DNA from: Euglena gracilis
Lineage: Eukaryota; Euglenida; Euglenophyceae; Euglenales
NCBI GenBank assembly: GCA_039621445.1
Contig: CP154955.1
Location: forward strand, 7,591,035 to 7,655,034
DNA: 64,000 nt
Direction of reading: 5' to 3'
The notes under the pieces are model-generated. The model made no database searches, was not told the origin of the DNA, and worked only from the letters and a program-made list of their open reading frames with translations. Positions 52,092-63,284 of the stretch are shown here, one piece after another. Each line of letters starts with the position of its first letter. Within the stretch, counting starts at the first letter, position 1. Position numbers and translations under genes: made by a program.

Positions 52092-53646
52092 TTATTTCTT
52101 GAATGAGATGATTTTGGGGGGGGCTGGGTTGGGGGTGTTGGACATTGCACCCTTAGGGCCCCTGGGGCTTGAGCCCTTGGAAAGGGAAAGTTTTGCTGGG
52201 GTGTGTGTGCTTGCACTCTCCTCTCTTCTGACTCTCTCTCTGGAGGATCTTGTTGTTGGAATGCATACCATAGGGCTCACTGCCCCTGTTTTGCCTACCA
52301 GGCCTCCTTGATGATGGTGTTGGTAGCCATACCTTAGGGGGGCCTCTGTGGGTCCCCCCCTTCTTGATTTCACTGGGGGATTTGAAGGTTGATGAATAAA
52401 CACTTGTTGGGGTCCTTCCCCTTCCCCCTGTTCCTCCTGGGGCTGGGCATTTGTTAAATACAAAGCACCTGTGGGGCTGCCCTTTAGCTTCTGGGGGGCC
52501 TCTGGAGGTCCACCCCTTGTATGGCTGCCATAGCCCTTGGATTGGCCACCTTGGCCCAAGCCCCCTTTCTTCTGGCCTCCATGGCCGGGGCTGTAAGTTC
52601 TGGCGTATTGCCATGCCCGATTGAATTCTGGGGGAGCCCTGTTGCTGGGCCTGTGTGTGCGGCAGACGGGAGATCCTACGGAGGTTGGTAGCCGGCGCGT
52701 AGTACCAAGCCGAGTATCGCTCAAGTAGCTTATTCGGTAAGGTGCTGGGCTCACACGCGGGAGGTCGTGGGTTCGAGACCCAGGTCCCGCCGTGTGAGTC
52801 CTGGTCGATCCCGTACGGGCAGAGGGCATACCGCGGGGATCGACCGGCGCGTGCAACTGCGCCCAAGGACGAGACACTGGTTGGCCGGACCTTGGGTGTA
52901 GTTCCCCGCCTGAGGGCGTGCCACGGCAAGTAGTATGAGCTGCCCCGTGGCCGTCCAACGGCGGGTGGTGACGACCGACGTACACAGCCTGCCCCTTCCC
53001 CCCTGGAATGGGGTTGTGGGCTGAATCTGAAAAAGATGGTCGGTACAGACCTTTTTTGCCCCTTCCTGTGGGCATTCTGCCCCAGACTGGGCCCTCTGCT
53101 GGTTTCCCAATATTGTACTGGCCCCCTTGTCCCTTATTCCATCTTGATAAGTTGGGGGCATTTGCCCTCTGGGCTGGGGCTTTTGCTCTCTGGGCTGGGG
53201 CTGCCAATCTTGAAGGTTTCTTGTGCCCCAATTTGAAATGTAATGGGTCTTGACCCTGGGTACAAATGTCTTCCGCTGTCGCCTGGGCTTTTTGCCCACT
53301 GTTTGCCAGGGTCCATGGCCATCACTGTGTGTGGTTGTGTGGTGCTGAAAGTTTTCTGTTGAGATGTGTGGTGGGGGGGAAGTGATGGCCACGGTGCGCC
53401 ACGTTGAAACCGCATCTCCAAGTTCTCCAGCTGGCGCTTCTTGTTCTGCACTTTGTCCAGGTTGTCGACTTGATAATTCCAATTTGTTCTCCACATTTTG
53501 CACTGACTTCCAATGTCAAAGATGAAATAATTCCTTGATTTTGATATTTTCAGGTTCTGCAGGTTCTGGATATTGACATTGTGTTGTCTTGATCTCTTCC
53601 AACGCTGTTCTTTGAAGTTTCTGTCTTCTTTCGTGTCGAAGGGCAA
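52092..53646 (-). pseudogene. DIRS-like element A: Gag-like ORF, interrupted by SINE
   Basis: Minus-strand frames upstream of the RT are rich in Pro, Gly, Gln, Lys and Arg. From 53,646 they give WKRSRQHNVNIQNLQNLKIS and a helical, basic N-terminal part, then PTYQDGIRDKGASTILGNQQ and RGGPPEAPQKLKGSPTGALY, ending PNPAPPKIISFKK. Composition and position suit a nucleic-acid-binding Gag-like protein of the element. The frame shifts among registers, and a SINE occupies 52,655-52,985. No zinc knuckle is visible. Confidence 0.55.
52655..52985 (+). mobile_element. tRNA-derived SINE inserted in the Gag-like ORF
   Basis: A GC-rich insert of about 330 bp differs sharply in composition from the Gag-like DNA on both sides. 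It holds a Pol III type-2 promoter: A box TAGCTTATTCGG (52,726-52,737) and B box GGTTCGAGACC (52,770-52,780), 32 bp apart. CTCACAC between them looks like an anticodon loop with CAC, and GTGGGTTCGAGACCCA forms a T-arm. The anticodon and acceptor stems pair poorly, so it is not a working tRNA. Conserved-looking GC hairpins (GGTCGATCCCGTAC...GGGGATCGACC) follow as the SINE body. A poly-A or target duplication is not evident. Confidence 0.6.
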
Positions 53647-53960
53647 GATTAGGAATCAGCCAACTCCGGCGAAAAAAAGGCACTAAGGGCAGACGCCTAA
53701 CCCAGCACGACGGACAATCACACAGCACCGCCGGCGAGCAAGGCATGGCCTCGCAATGGCAAAGTGCGGAGCCCGAGGTGTCTCACAAGGGCACAGCGGG
53801 CGGTGGCAGCACCTTGAGTGCTCATTTCTTTCTTGCTTAAAGAAGCGCCAGAGAGTTTTCGAGACAGGAAAATACTTCCCATTCGTATGCGCGTTCAAAA
53901 ATCCACGCTCCGGGGGAAAGCAAGCAGGGAGCTTTTCCCCCCGGGAAACTGCACCTGACC

Positions 53961-54236
53961 ATGCTTGTGCTTACCAACCAGGGGGGGGAGGGGGGGTGGG
54001 TGCTATAGGGTGCCTTCCCCTAGCAGGCACACCCCCCCCCCCCCGGGGGTGGACAGAGGTCCGGGCCGGACCCAGAAAATTTTCATTGAAAATGGCCTTT
54101 TCCGGGCCCCGGCGCCTTCGGCGCCGGGGTCCGAGGGGGGTGCCTGCTAGGGGCAGGTCGGATCGGGTGCTATGGGGTGCCTGCCCCTTGCACCCCCCCC
54201 CCCCGTGGGGTAGGCACCCGACTAAGCGCAAGCCTG
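53961..54236. mobile_element. 276 bp MITE-like element, 9 bp duplication (second copy)
   Basis: Inverse orientation of the element at 23,239-23,465. It starts ATGCTTGTGCTTACCAACC and ends GACTAAGCGCAAGCCTG. CACCTGACC flanks both sides (53,952-53,960 and 54,237-54,245). The interior has CCTAGCAGGCAC hairpins and a GGCGCCTTCGGCGCC core. It sits between GGGAAACTG sequences that are themselves inverted (53,943-53,951 and about 54,302-54,312), so it may be nested in another repeat. Confidence 0.8.
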
Positions 54237-54723
54237 CACCTGACCCTCCGGGAAACTGTCACCTGAGAGGTCGGCCAGTGCCGGGAACCTGACAAAAAGT
54301 TTAGGGGACAGTTTCCCGGGGGGCAAACGAATGCCAAACCGCAAGAAAAGCAGGGAGTATCACAGTCGCTTTGTGTTACAGGGAAGAGAGGGCTCGTTGA
54401 ACTTAAACGTTGGCTTTTTACCCAAGACTCTCCTGGGTGATGCGTATTGCACACTACTAACTTCTTGTGACACCACTAGAAAACGAATAAAACAATTCAG
54501 CCTGACAGAAGAATACCTATATTACTATATACTATACAGGACTCTATATATTATATAGGATAGAATATTATCTCAGACTTCGAAAGACTTTTTGGGTGGG
54601 GGCAAGGCAAATTTCTGTTGTGCCACGGGTTTTAAACAAGAAAAGAGACTGCGAAGCTCGGCTGAAAACCCTTGAAAATGCCTTCGAAAAACTCAAAAAT
54701 TGCCAAAGAAATAACGAGCACAC

Positions 54724-54756
54724 GACGGCGATGAAATCTCTGATTTCATCGCCGTC
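54724..54756. repeat. Perfect 15 bp hairpin in a coiled-coil-like frame
   Basis: GACGGCGATGAAATC, loop TCT, GATTTCATCGCCGTC. It lies at the end of a plus-strand stretch reading NKKRDCEARLKTLENAFEKL, which could be a short coiled-coil exon (54,640-54,740). That exon is otherwise unsupported. Confidence 0.8.
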
Positions 54757-54899
54757 ATTCATGATTTTTTTTATTATAAAAAAGAAGCCATTGGGCAGCA
54801 TCATTTGGGGGGTTGGGGCTTGGGACTTCTGCTTCCAGACAAAATATCCAATTTGGAGACTTCTGGCAGAAGGAACTCACTCTCCTTTGGAAACGTTCA

Positions 54900-55100
54900 C
54901 TGAAAATGCAAAAAAATTTCGGCGCGAAGCGCCGGAGGAAAAAATTGACCCTTTTTGGGGAGGGTCCCGGGTCGGTCCGGACCTCCTGGCAGGTGGGGGG
55001 GGGGGGGGGGGGGGGGGGGGGGGTGGGGGCGGGGGACACCCCCCCACCTAAACCATGTAATACGGACGCGCCCTACGCCCTCCTTATATCAAACCCTGGG
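54900..55100. repeat. Half of a GATATAAGGA-type fold-back element
   Basis: CGGCGCGAAGCGCCGGAGGA, GGGTCCCGGGTCGGTCCGGA, a G run of more than 30 bases, CCACCTAAACCATG and CTCCTTATATCAAACCC match the element at 33,466-33,863 in reverse orientation. The opposite end is missing. Confidence 0.6.
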
Positions 55101-55683
55101 GTGGATGCAATGCATAAACTGCAGGAATTTGTGGAAACTATACACACGATATCTTTGAAACTAGAAATAGGATATTTTGAAAATATCAAATTTCATTCTC
55201 ATTCTCCAAAATTCATCATTCTCTTCATCAAATAATTTTACACTCACCCCCTTTGGGAAGGCTTCAATAAATTACAGAAAGAGAAACCAACTTTACACAG
55301 AGGACATCACACACACCATATGCCAAAGTCGTACTGAAAGGGTGTGCCGAACCCCCTCCCACCTCCACCAAAGCTTTTTTTTTTAGTCCTGGCGTCGGTT
55401 GGAGGTTAAACTTCCTTTGAACATTGTCGTTGCTAGCTTGCTTCAAAGAAAAAAAAATATTTATGCACCCCGCAAAAACACCCAGAAATTGAACGAAACT
55501 GTCCACCTTGATTCTTTGAGAAAATAAAAAAAGTTGATTGTCGCCTGTTAAAAAAAGAAAACTTCTTTGGTGTTTAACTTCAAACAATACAAAATTGGAA
55601 ATAGAACCTGCTCACCCCTCAGCTTTTTTTTGAAAGAACGTTCCAAGAATTTGTTAACAATGTTTATCTTTTGAATTCATTTT

Positions 55684-56150
55684 TTGGGGTGTTCATGGGT
55701 GCCCACCAAACAGCCCTCCTTTGCGGTCCACACCAAAGGCATTTCCGCCAAGGATCCCGACCGTTTCCTGCGCCCAGGGGTGAGGTGTGAAAAAAACTGG
55801 ACCCGACCCGTCGGGCAATTCATTACCCAAACCACGGCTGGCGCCCAGGAGGGCCCTGGTCGGCACAGCGCCTCATCTGCGCGGGCGTTACGAGGCGGGG
55901 TCCCCCCGGCAGCGTATCGAAGCAGGCAGCGTGCGGGGCGTGCGGCGCACGGCGGCCCCGCCCAGGGGTCCTGTTGGGGGGCGGGGTGGGCTGTGGTGAG
56001 CAGCCTGGCGGGGCACCAAAGTTGCTCATGTGTCACATTGGCATGGCGTGCCGTTGATGGTTTCCGGGCAGGTTTCTGCAGCTCCGGGAACTGTTACGGT
56101 GGCGACATTCAGCACTGCGGAACTCCCTGAACTGTTTGGTTCTATCCGGG
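55684..56150. other. GC-rich block of unclear coding status
   Basis: This block is much richer in GC than its surroundings and open in several frames on both strands (for example 55,684-56,130 plus and 55,677-56,036 minus). On the plus strand GQVSAAPGTVTVATFSTAEL reads like protein but has no family I recognise. It could be an exon of an unidentified gene or another captured fragment. Confidence 0.25.
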
Positions 56151-57604
56151 GGAGGGGGGTCGGACCAACCACCCACCCTGGGGGGGGGGGGGCTCGGGGG
56201 GGGGGGCCCACTGTTGGGGGGGTCAATTGTGGGGTCCAAAGAGTTTTCGGCGCTTTGCGCCGAACTCTGGCAGGGTACCCACTCAGCTCGACCCCCCCCC
56301 CTCGGTTCAGCTAGGACCACCCCCATGGGCAGGGATTCCCTCAGTTTCGTGCTAAAGACCCCACGTCGCCATTCGTGATTTTTCGTGATTTTATGTGGCA
56401 CGAAAAAACCGCCCGGTTCTGAGCATTCTGCCGTGAAAGAATTTCTTCGGGTTGCTCAACCTAGAAAAAATGAACTGACTTGCAATCGTGATCAAACCCA
56501 AAATGGACTGTCCCCCAACAATGTTGAACAAAACTTGGCTCTGTGCAAATCTCTTTCTTGACTTTCCACTCTAAAAAAAACCGGTCAGTCACTTGAAAAA
56601 AGAATCCAGCCAGTCACTATCCACTTGGGGTGAGCTTTCAATGATATTTGATACAAAAAGTACCTGACACAAAGGCGTAGACAAATTTCAATGAAACACC
56701 AAGGTGAGCAAGGGTGTCAATGATCGCCGTGGTGCCAAACTACTGGTGTGTTTTTTTTGGCCTCAAATTTGGGCCTCACATAAGACCCCCACCAAAAAAA
56801 GCAGCCTGATTCCAGCAACTGACCCAATAAACAACTTTATTTTTGGACTTACGATGTCCCAGCCAGGATGAGAGCTTGGAAAATGAGCCTCCTGCACGTT
56901 TTGATAATCAAAAACAACGACCCAATGGCAACTCTATTTGTTTTCTTCACAGTGTCCCAGGGTGAGAGCTTCGAATATGTGCCTCATGAGACATGCCCAA
57001 GGTCCAGGTGTCTGAACAACCTTTACTTTGCTCAAAACCTTCTTCTTGTGAGTGGCAGAAATCAGGTGCATATTATGATTCTACATAATTTACTGGTTTA
57101 TGGCACGCAATACAACACATTTCACTTCCACGCACTTCAAATTCTCCAGGGCATTGACTTGCCCTCTTCTGAGGAGTCATTTGACCCCACGTCTTCACGT
57201 CCTTTGTTGTTTTTCCTTTTTGCAGGAGCATTCAACACTTGCACAGAACCATCATTGTCAGAAGAAGATAACATATCTACAAAGAAAAAATAACAGCAAA
57301 ATTTTCAATTTTATGTGTCACAGCAAAAGAAAATTTTCCCAAGAGTTCAAAAAATTTCATTTGTGATTTTTCGTGATTTCCAGGGATTGTCAATTTTCGT
57401 GCTCATTCGTGTTTTTTTTTTCGTGATTTTTCGTGGCACGAAAATGAGGTAATCCCTGCCCTGGGTCACGAGGCTTAAAAAAAAATCTCTGATCCGTCAC
57501 TGAGAACTTCCCACACTGTTTGGTTTCACCCTGCCGATCCCCTGGGGACTCTGCTGCCAGTCACTCAGGTTCACCGCGCATGGACGTACATCCGGAAGTC
57601 TCAT

Positions 57605-58123
57605 GTGCAATCAATGCCAGGTTCAGACAGAATCTGCCAAAGGGCTCTCAAAATTTCCGTCTTTAACCACATCAATAGCCGCAGCCCCGGTGATCAGCAG
57701 CTATTTTATGCATTTTTGCTATGCCCCTTTCTTTTGAGACTTGGTGAGAGCGGTTGGTTGCACAGCAGCAACAATCTCGAATCTCGAATTTTAAAGCACG
57801 TGTTGCAGGCAAAGATATTGCACCTCATCGAGTTGCTTGGAGATGATGTGACTGTCTGTGGCGTTTTTGAAACGTTTGTCCGCAGCCTTGAGATAACTCC
57901 ACACCAAAACAGAAAACCCGAAGGGTTGGTGGTTCATCTGAGGGCTGCGGATTTATTAAGATTTATTTGTATCTATCTGAGGGCTACGGATTCCGGGTTT
58001 TTGTTTGGGTGGGATTTCGAACCCCCTCCGGGACTAACCCCCCCAGGGTTTATAGGATCTGGTTTGGTTCGTCAGCCGAAGGAGGTGTTTAAATGGGGGG
58101 TAAGAGAGAAGCTTTATGGGTAA
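57605..58123 (+). CDS. Hypothetical ORF of 172 codons
   Basis: One continuous plus-strand frame, MQSMPGSDRICQRALKISVF...ILKHVLQAKILHLIELLGDD. Its composition is ordinary rather than repeat-like until about 57,990, after which it enters a C-run hairpin. It has helix-forming leucine-rich stretches but no recognisable domain. No splice signals or neighbours support it, so it may be chance or a transposon remnant. Confidence 0.2.
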   Translation: MQSMPGSDRICQRALKISVFNHINSRSPGDQQLFYAFLLCPFLLRLGESGWLHSSNNLESRILKHVLQAKILHLIELLGDDVTVCGVFETFVRSLEITPHQNRKPEGLVVHLRAADLLRFICIYLRATDSGFLFGWDFEPPPGLTPPGFIGSGLVRQPKEVFKWGVREKLYG

Positions 58124-58179
58124 GAGAGAAGCTTACCCATAAAAGCCTGCCCCCTCTTCCGACTCTGCCATTTCGCCGA

Positions 58180-59040
58180 GGTGAGATTTTTGGTCAAAAT
58201 TTTTTTCCGAAAATATCTTGAGAAAACGTACATTATCTCTCGAAGTGTCTCACTGACGAAGTGTACCCCTGGAGGCCCTCTATTGCCCCCCATTCGCCGT
58301 TTTGGCTGCCGACACGCCTGGCCCGTGTTCCGGCGCGCTTTTGCGGCCCAAAACGGCCATTTTGGGGTGTTTTTGGGCGTTATTTTTTTTGCTCAAAAAT
58401 CAACAATCTTTTTCTCAAAATATCTCAACAACGAAGCAAAAAAAATGTCCGGAGAGTAAAAATGAAGCCCTTGGAATGCCCTATCCAACCATGGTTTACT
58501 TTTCCCCCAACTCTTCGTGCAGCCCGAGTTACGGCAATTTTTCGGCCAATTTTGGCCCATTTCAGGGGCCATTTTGGGCTGTTTTCGGGGCCAAAAAATC
58601 GATGTTTTCAAAATATCCCGAAAATGAAGCAAAATCAAAGGAAATGTCTGGAAACGTGAATTGAAGCCCTTAAAATACAATGCCCTATCTAACAGTATTT
58701 TGATTTCCACGCAAATCCCTGCCCAGCCCGAAATATGGCCGATTTACGGCCCAAAACAGCGCGGTAGGCTTGTGACTTAGCTGTTTTTGGCCCTTTTTGG
58801 GGGGGGGGTCAAAAAATCGATTTTTGTAGAATTTCTCAAAAATGGTGGGGAATCAGAGAAAATGTCCGGAGACCTAAATTGAAGCCCTTAAAATGCCCTA
58901 TCTAAAGGTATTTTGATTTCCCCGCAACTCCCCGCCGTCCGAGTTACGGCCATTTTTCGGCCAATTTTGGCCATTTTGTACAGTTTTTGGCTTGATTTTA
59001 TTTGGCCGTTTTCGGCCATTTTTGGGTTAAAAAATTCGAA
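58180..59040 (+). repeat. Degenerate ~200 bp tandem repeat
   Basis: Four units share AAATGTCCGGAGAC/GTAAAAATGAAGCCCTT, ATGCCCTATC, GTTTTGATTTCCCCGCAA, CCGAGTTACGGCCATTTTTC and an AAAAATCGATTTTT tail. Units begin near 58,190, 58,440, 58,640 and 58,855. A further copy, closest to the first unit, lies at 61,985-62,455 within the phosphate-transporter intron. Confidence 0.75.
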
Positions 59041-60803
59041 AAAAAAATCGAAAAAAATTGAAAGCTTTTTTTTTGCCCGAAACCATGCTTTTTGGCCTCC
59101 TGGACCTGGAAAAGCTATTTTCTCGCCTAAAGTTTTTGAGCCGAAAATGAGAGTTTTTCGATTCTGCGGCCCCCCGTTTTTGATCCTAAATCCATGGAGT
59201 TTGGGTCAAAAACAAGTCAAAAAAAATCGAAAAATTGAACAAAAGGGGTATTGGGGGTATGGAGGGGTCGCTGAGCTCTTATTATTTCAAAAATTACTGT
59301 AAATTACCATACATTGCAGGTGTGTAATTTGTAAATCATAAATTTTTGCGAAATTTGTAATTCTAATCTTTTCGGCCGTCCATTACGTGCAAGTCCTATT
59401 AGCACTATTCAAAACCTGGTTCAGGTCCCGGAATTGTTGGTGAAATCTGACCACCTAAAATGACCCCAAAACCCCCAAAATTGGCAATTTTTGGAAAATT
59501 TGGTCAAAATAGCATTTTTGATGACGGTGGGTCTGAAAAAATTGCCAAAAATCATTTTTTTGGGTGGTTTGCGTCTGAAAGAATCGCCTGCGGTTTTCAT
59601 TTTTCTTCCCCATTTGGGTCATTTGGATTTGGGTTATGTATCCAGGTTTGGTTGGTCGGCCCGGGGGGGGGAGGGTTATAAATGGGGGGGGTTTAAAAAT
59701 GGAGGGGGGTTTATAAATGAGGGGGGGTTTATATCTGGGTGGGATTTCAACACCCTCGGGGATTTCCATTTGTATTTGGACGGGAAAGCCAAACTTTCAG
59801 GCAAAAAAATGTTTATGTTTCCCAACACAATTTCGATTTTTTCCGGATGTCGGATGTCTGGTAGTGTGGCACATTTGAGGATTCTTTTGGCCGATGGGGG
59901 CGTTGCTGCGTGATGGTGCGCAATGTAAATGCAAGGCAACTCCAAATTTGGCCTCCACTGGCCATTGGCCTCCACTGGATTTCCCACCAGCTCAAATGGG
60001 GGGAATATTCAGGCTGAGGTTAGAGACCCCTCGGCGTGTAATGCAGTGGGCCACATGGCCGAATCGGAAGGGTGTGATCTGCTGGAATTCTGACGGGAGG
60101 ATGCCATCGTCAACTTTCGTTGAACGAGCATTTGTGCGCACACAATCATCAACCCACCCAGCCACTACCCAAATGATAAACCACCAAAAAAATGATGCTG
60201 CATGCAACCCCTCCAAACAAATCTTCTGGTTTATTGTATTTGGTTACCGAAGGGGAGTCCTCAACGTTTTGGAATTGGGATATTTTCTGAAAATCAACGA
60301 TTGATCTAAAATTCGTTTAGATGGGCCCTCGAGCATTTTTTTTTGTATTTTAGGACGGCTTTTGATTTTCCCGATGTTTCTGATGACTTTCCCGATGCGC
60401 AGGGTGTTATCACTTAGGCAGCCTTTTGGGGGTTTCATGATCCTTTAATCATTCAGGGGGTTCATTTGGGGGGGGGTGAGTTTTCAAACACAAAGAATGG
60501 GGGGGGGGCGATTCCGGCCATCAGGAGTTTATAAACATCAACCAAAAAAGATCCCGTGAAGATGCTATAACGATGGATGAGATCCAGAGTACTTCTGGAA
60601 GGGGGGGTTCTGGTGAGGAAAAAATGTGCACCGCCGCCGCCGAACCATCCCAAAGGCCAGCGGGAATACTGGACGCCAACGCCTGCTTTTTTTTCCAGAA
60701 AAGGGATTCCCGGCTGGCCGGTGCCACGCCTGCGACTGCCATCCTCGGCCGGGTCGACAGCAGCGGTGGCATACCGCCCCCCCTCCCCCCGCCCCCTTCC
60801 CCC

Positions 60804-60959
60804 TCACAGCCCCTCGGGGCAGTCGAAGTACCGGGCGACGATCTCCTCCAGGCTGAGGCCGCGGGTCTCCGGCACGAGGAACGAGCAGGCCAGGCCCAGG
60901 CCGGCCATGACGGGGCCAGGGGCCCCGCCGCCGGCCGCAGTGCGCACGGCAAGCGCCGG
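60804..60959 (-). CDS. PHT1/PHO84-type phosphate transporter, last exon
   Basis: Minus strand, 51 codons plus TGA stop (60,804-60,806). It reads PALAVRTAAGGGAPGPVMAG then LGLACSFLVPETRGLSLEEI, VARYFDCPEGL. The hydrophobic run is the last membrane helix, and VPETRGLSLEEI is the signature after helix 12 of major-facilitator sugar/phosphate transporters. Its start at 60,959 follows a CTCGAG acceptor and is in phase 0, matching the donor of the previous exon. The cytoplasmic tail is very short. The protein takes up inorganic phosphate with protons across the plasma membrane; this is inferred from family. The 3' flank is CCCCTCCCC-rich. Confidence 0.75.
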   Translation of the reverse strand, partial: PALAVRTAAGGGAPGPVMAGLGLACSFLVPETRGLSLEEIVARYFDCPEGL

Positions 60960-61054
60960 CTCGAGGACGTGGTGTGCCGAAGGGCTGGGTGGGGGCTGGG
61001 CCGGCCCCCTCACCGAGATGGGTTTACTTGCGCCACTCCGGGAGCACCCCCGGG

Positions 61055-61223
61055 CAGACATTCACTTAATGTGTATCACAACTTCATGGTTGTACACAGG
61101 TGATGCACAAATCCTTTTTTGGTGATACACAGGTGATACACAAAATTACGTTGGGTGATTCACATGATGCACAAATCTTTTCACCAACAAATTTTTTTGG
61201 TGATGCGCATGGGTGAATGTCTG
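61055..61223. mobile_element. Short hAT-like element in transporter intron
   Basis: CAGACATTCACTTAATGTG at the left and GGGTGAATGTCTG at the right are inverted. The flanks CCCCCGGG (61,047-61,054) and CCCCTGGG (61,224-61,231) form an 8 bp duplication with one mismatch. Between are GGTGATACACAGGTGATACA-like repeats. Ends and subterminal repeats match the 1.1 kb element at 32,056-33,140. Confidence 0.75.
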
Positions 61224-62477
61224 CCCCTGGGTAAAGATGCGGCAACCTTGCCGTGAGAGGGAAAATCCTTCACTCGGACAAACGTGTGATTGCGAAGCGA
61301 TGGCACGTTAGGCGCACACGAGCACTCCTGGGCATTGCCCACCTAGCCGACTGACTGCAGGTGGCATTGCCCCCCCCCCCCCCCAAATGGTCGGCGAGCC
61401 AAATATATTTGGGAAAGCCCAAATCTCAGTGCACCCCCTGGCCGCAGCCACAGACAAAACCAAATCCTTCTCCAACTGAAATTGTGGAGTCCTGATTGGT
61501 TTTCTTACGAACCCCGGGGGGGGGAGTCCCATGGACCGGAAGGAAAATGATGGGTGGCCAGCTTCCGACGGCCCCAACTTAATATTCAGCGGACCCCCCC
61601 CCCCCCCGGCACCACAACCCAGCTGGGAGCTGCTGGCTGGGAAAAAGGAGCTGCTGGCTGGCTGAACCGCTGGCTTGGAGGCCACCAGAAAAATTGGGGA
61701 AGTGGCACAGGAAAAATGGCGGGGAAAATGCTTAAAATCGCGAGATACCAGAAAAATTGTGGAAATCAACCCCCCCCCCCCGATGGCGTGGCATGGTGGG
61801 GCCTTAAGCAACCTCCCCCAGGACCCACCCTCCCCCCTGGGTCACCAAACGTAAGAAAATATCTGCCCCCATTGTTTTTCCCTTTATTTTTTGACTTTTT
61901 TTCCCGACTGTTTTGACGCCAGCTGTGCTTCACACTGAACCATGCCCCCCGGAAATGAGACCCGCCCCCCAAATAAGACCCTTTGGAAAAAACATCGATT
62001 TTTTTCAAAGAAATCTCGAGAAAACGTACATTATTTCTGAAAGTGTCTGCCAAACCAACCGCCCCTGAAAATGCTCTATCGTTCCCTGGACGCCGTTTTG
62101 GCCACCCCCGTGTTCCGGCTTGGTTTTGCAGCCCATACCACTTTGGAGTGTCTTTGGGGTTTTTTGCGGGGGGGGGGTCGAAAATCTTTTTAAAAGAATC
62201 TCGACAATAAAGCTAAATCACAGGAAATGTACGGCGACCAAAAACAAAGCCCTTGGAAGGCCCCATCAAATCGTATTTTGATTTCTCTGTAGCTCCATGG
62301 CTGGCCCGATTTATGCAACTTTAAGGGCGCTTATCTCCACATATTGTTTATTTTGGCCCATTTCGACAGAGCCATTTTTGACCCATTTCCGGATCGAAAA
62401 AATGCAAAATTTCAAAATATCTCCAAAATGGTGGCTAATCAAAGGGACCTAAAATTAAACCGGGGGGGGGGGGCAAC

Positions 62478-62597
62478 GCAGCGCTCAGGCCCCTGCGCGG
62501 CCAGCAGGCCCACCGCCAGCTGCATCGCGTGGGCAGTGGTGTCCATCGGGTAGCCGGTGGCGATGTGGTTCTTGGCGCCGACCGCTGGCAGGGGAGC
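62478..62597 (-). CDS. PHT1/PHO84-type phosphate transporter, exon n-1
   Basis: 40 codons on the minus strand, APLPAVGAKNHIATGYPMDT then TAHAMQLAVGLLAAQGPERC. It follows a TTTTCTAAAG acceptor and ends at TGC|GTTGCC. Both edges are phase 0 and join in frame to the neighbouring exons. GYPMD aligns with the GYP motif between the last two helices of the family, and AMQLAVGLLAA begins the next helix. The GAKNHI stretch is unusual compared with what I know of the family. The intron to the last exon is about 1.5 kb and contains a hAT-like element, a C-run TIR element and a copy of the 200 bp repeat. Confidence 0.65.
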
Positions 62598-62937
62598 CTT
62601 TAGAAAACCGTCCCCCTCAGGAGGTACCTGGGGGTTGGGGCTTTGTTGTGGGCCACGCAGATCCTGCTCCAAACGGTTGGGGGCAATCGGGGGAAGCCAT
62701 CCCCTGAGAAATCAACCGGCAGTAGCAATGCGTGACAATGAGCGGAGAGGGGGGTAGGTGAGGGGTGTGGGAAAACCTGGAAAACAGGTGGAGACGGGCC
62801 CGTGAAGCTTGATGGCTTGGGTAGAGTCCATGGCTTGGGTAGAGTCCTCCTTCGGTCACTGGCCAGCGGGATTCTCAAACAAAGCAGCATTCTGGTATAC
62901 TGGAAAAAAAAGGCATCCAGTGGACAAAATTTGGTGT

Positions 62938-63010
62938 GGGCGTGTGTGTACGTGTGTATGTGTGTGTGTGCATGTGTGAGTGCACATGCGCGCGCGCGTG
63001 TGTGGGTGTG
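62938..63010. repeat. GT-rich microsatellite in transporter intron
   Basis: GTGTGTGTACGTGTGTATGT and GCGCGCGCGTGTGTGGG repeats lie between exons n-1 and n-2 of the transporter. Confidence 0.9.
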
Positions 63011-63061
63011 CAGCCTGTTATTCATTGGGGGTTACTGTGGGCAAAAACACCCCCTGGCCAC

Positions 63062-63234
63062 GATCCAGCCGAAGCCGAAAGACCCTGCGATGGCGCCGAG
63101 CTTGCCGCTGGCGGCGGACAGGCCGTGGCATGTTGCGCGGAACTGGGTCGGGTACAGCTCCCCGGGGACCAGGAAGCAGGTGGTGTTGGGGCACCACGGC
63201 GCAGGCCTCCAGGGCCGATGAGGGCCGCATCCTC
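63062..63234 (-). CDS. PHT1/PHO84-type phosphate transporter, exon n-2
   Basis: The minus strand reads [35 protein letters not shown] and AGSFGFGWI. The block [18 protein letters not shown] plus [10 protein letters not shown] is diagnostic for the PHT1/PHO84 phosphate:proton symporter branch of the major facilitator superfamily. It ends at ATC|GTGGCC in phase 0. The start at 63,234 follows CTCCAG and would fit the phase-1 donor of the upstream exon. However, that adds about 20 residues ([15 protein letters not shown]) before the conserved NTT, which normally follows NFGP directly, so this boundary is uncertain. Confidence 0.8.
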
Positions 63235-63284
63235 CTGGAGGCCATCGTGCTAAAGCCATCCTACTCACCCCACCCCGAATAACC

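Noticed and set aside
52721-52800. Functional tRNA-Val(CAC) gene
   Set aside because: A and B boxes and a T-arm are good, but the anticodon and acceptor stems do not pair. It lies inside a longer GC-rich insert, so a SINE is more likely.
55677-56036. 119-codon minus-strand GC-rich frame as part of the phosphate transporter
   Set aside because: The transporter's stop codon is at 60,804, upstream of this block on that strand, and the peptide has no transporter motif.
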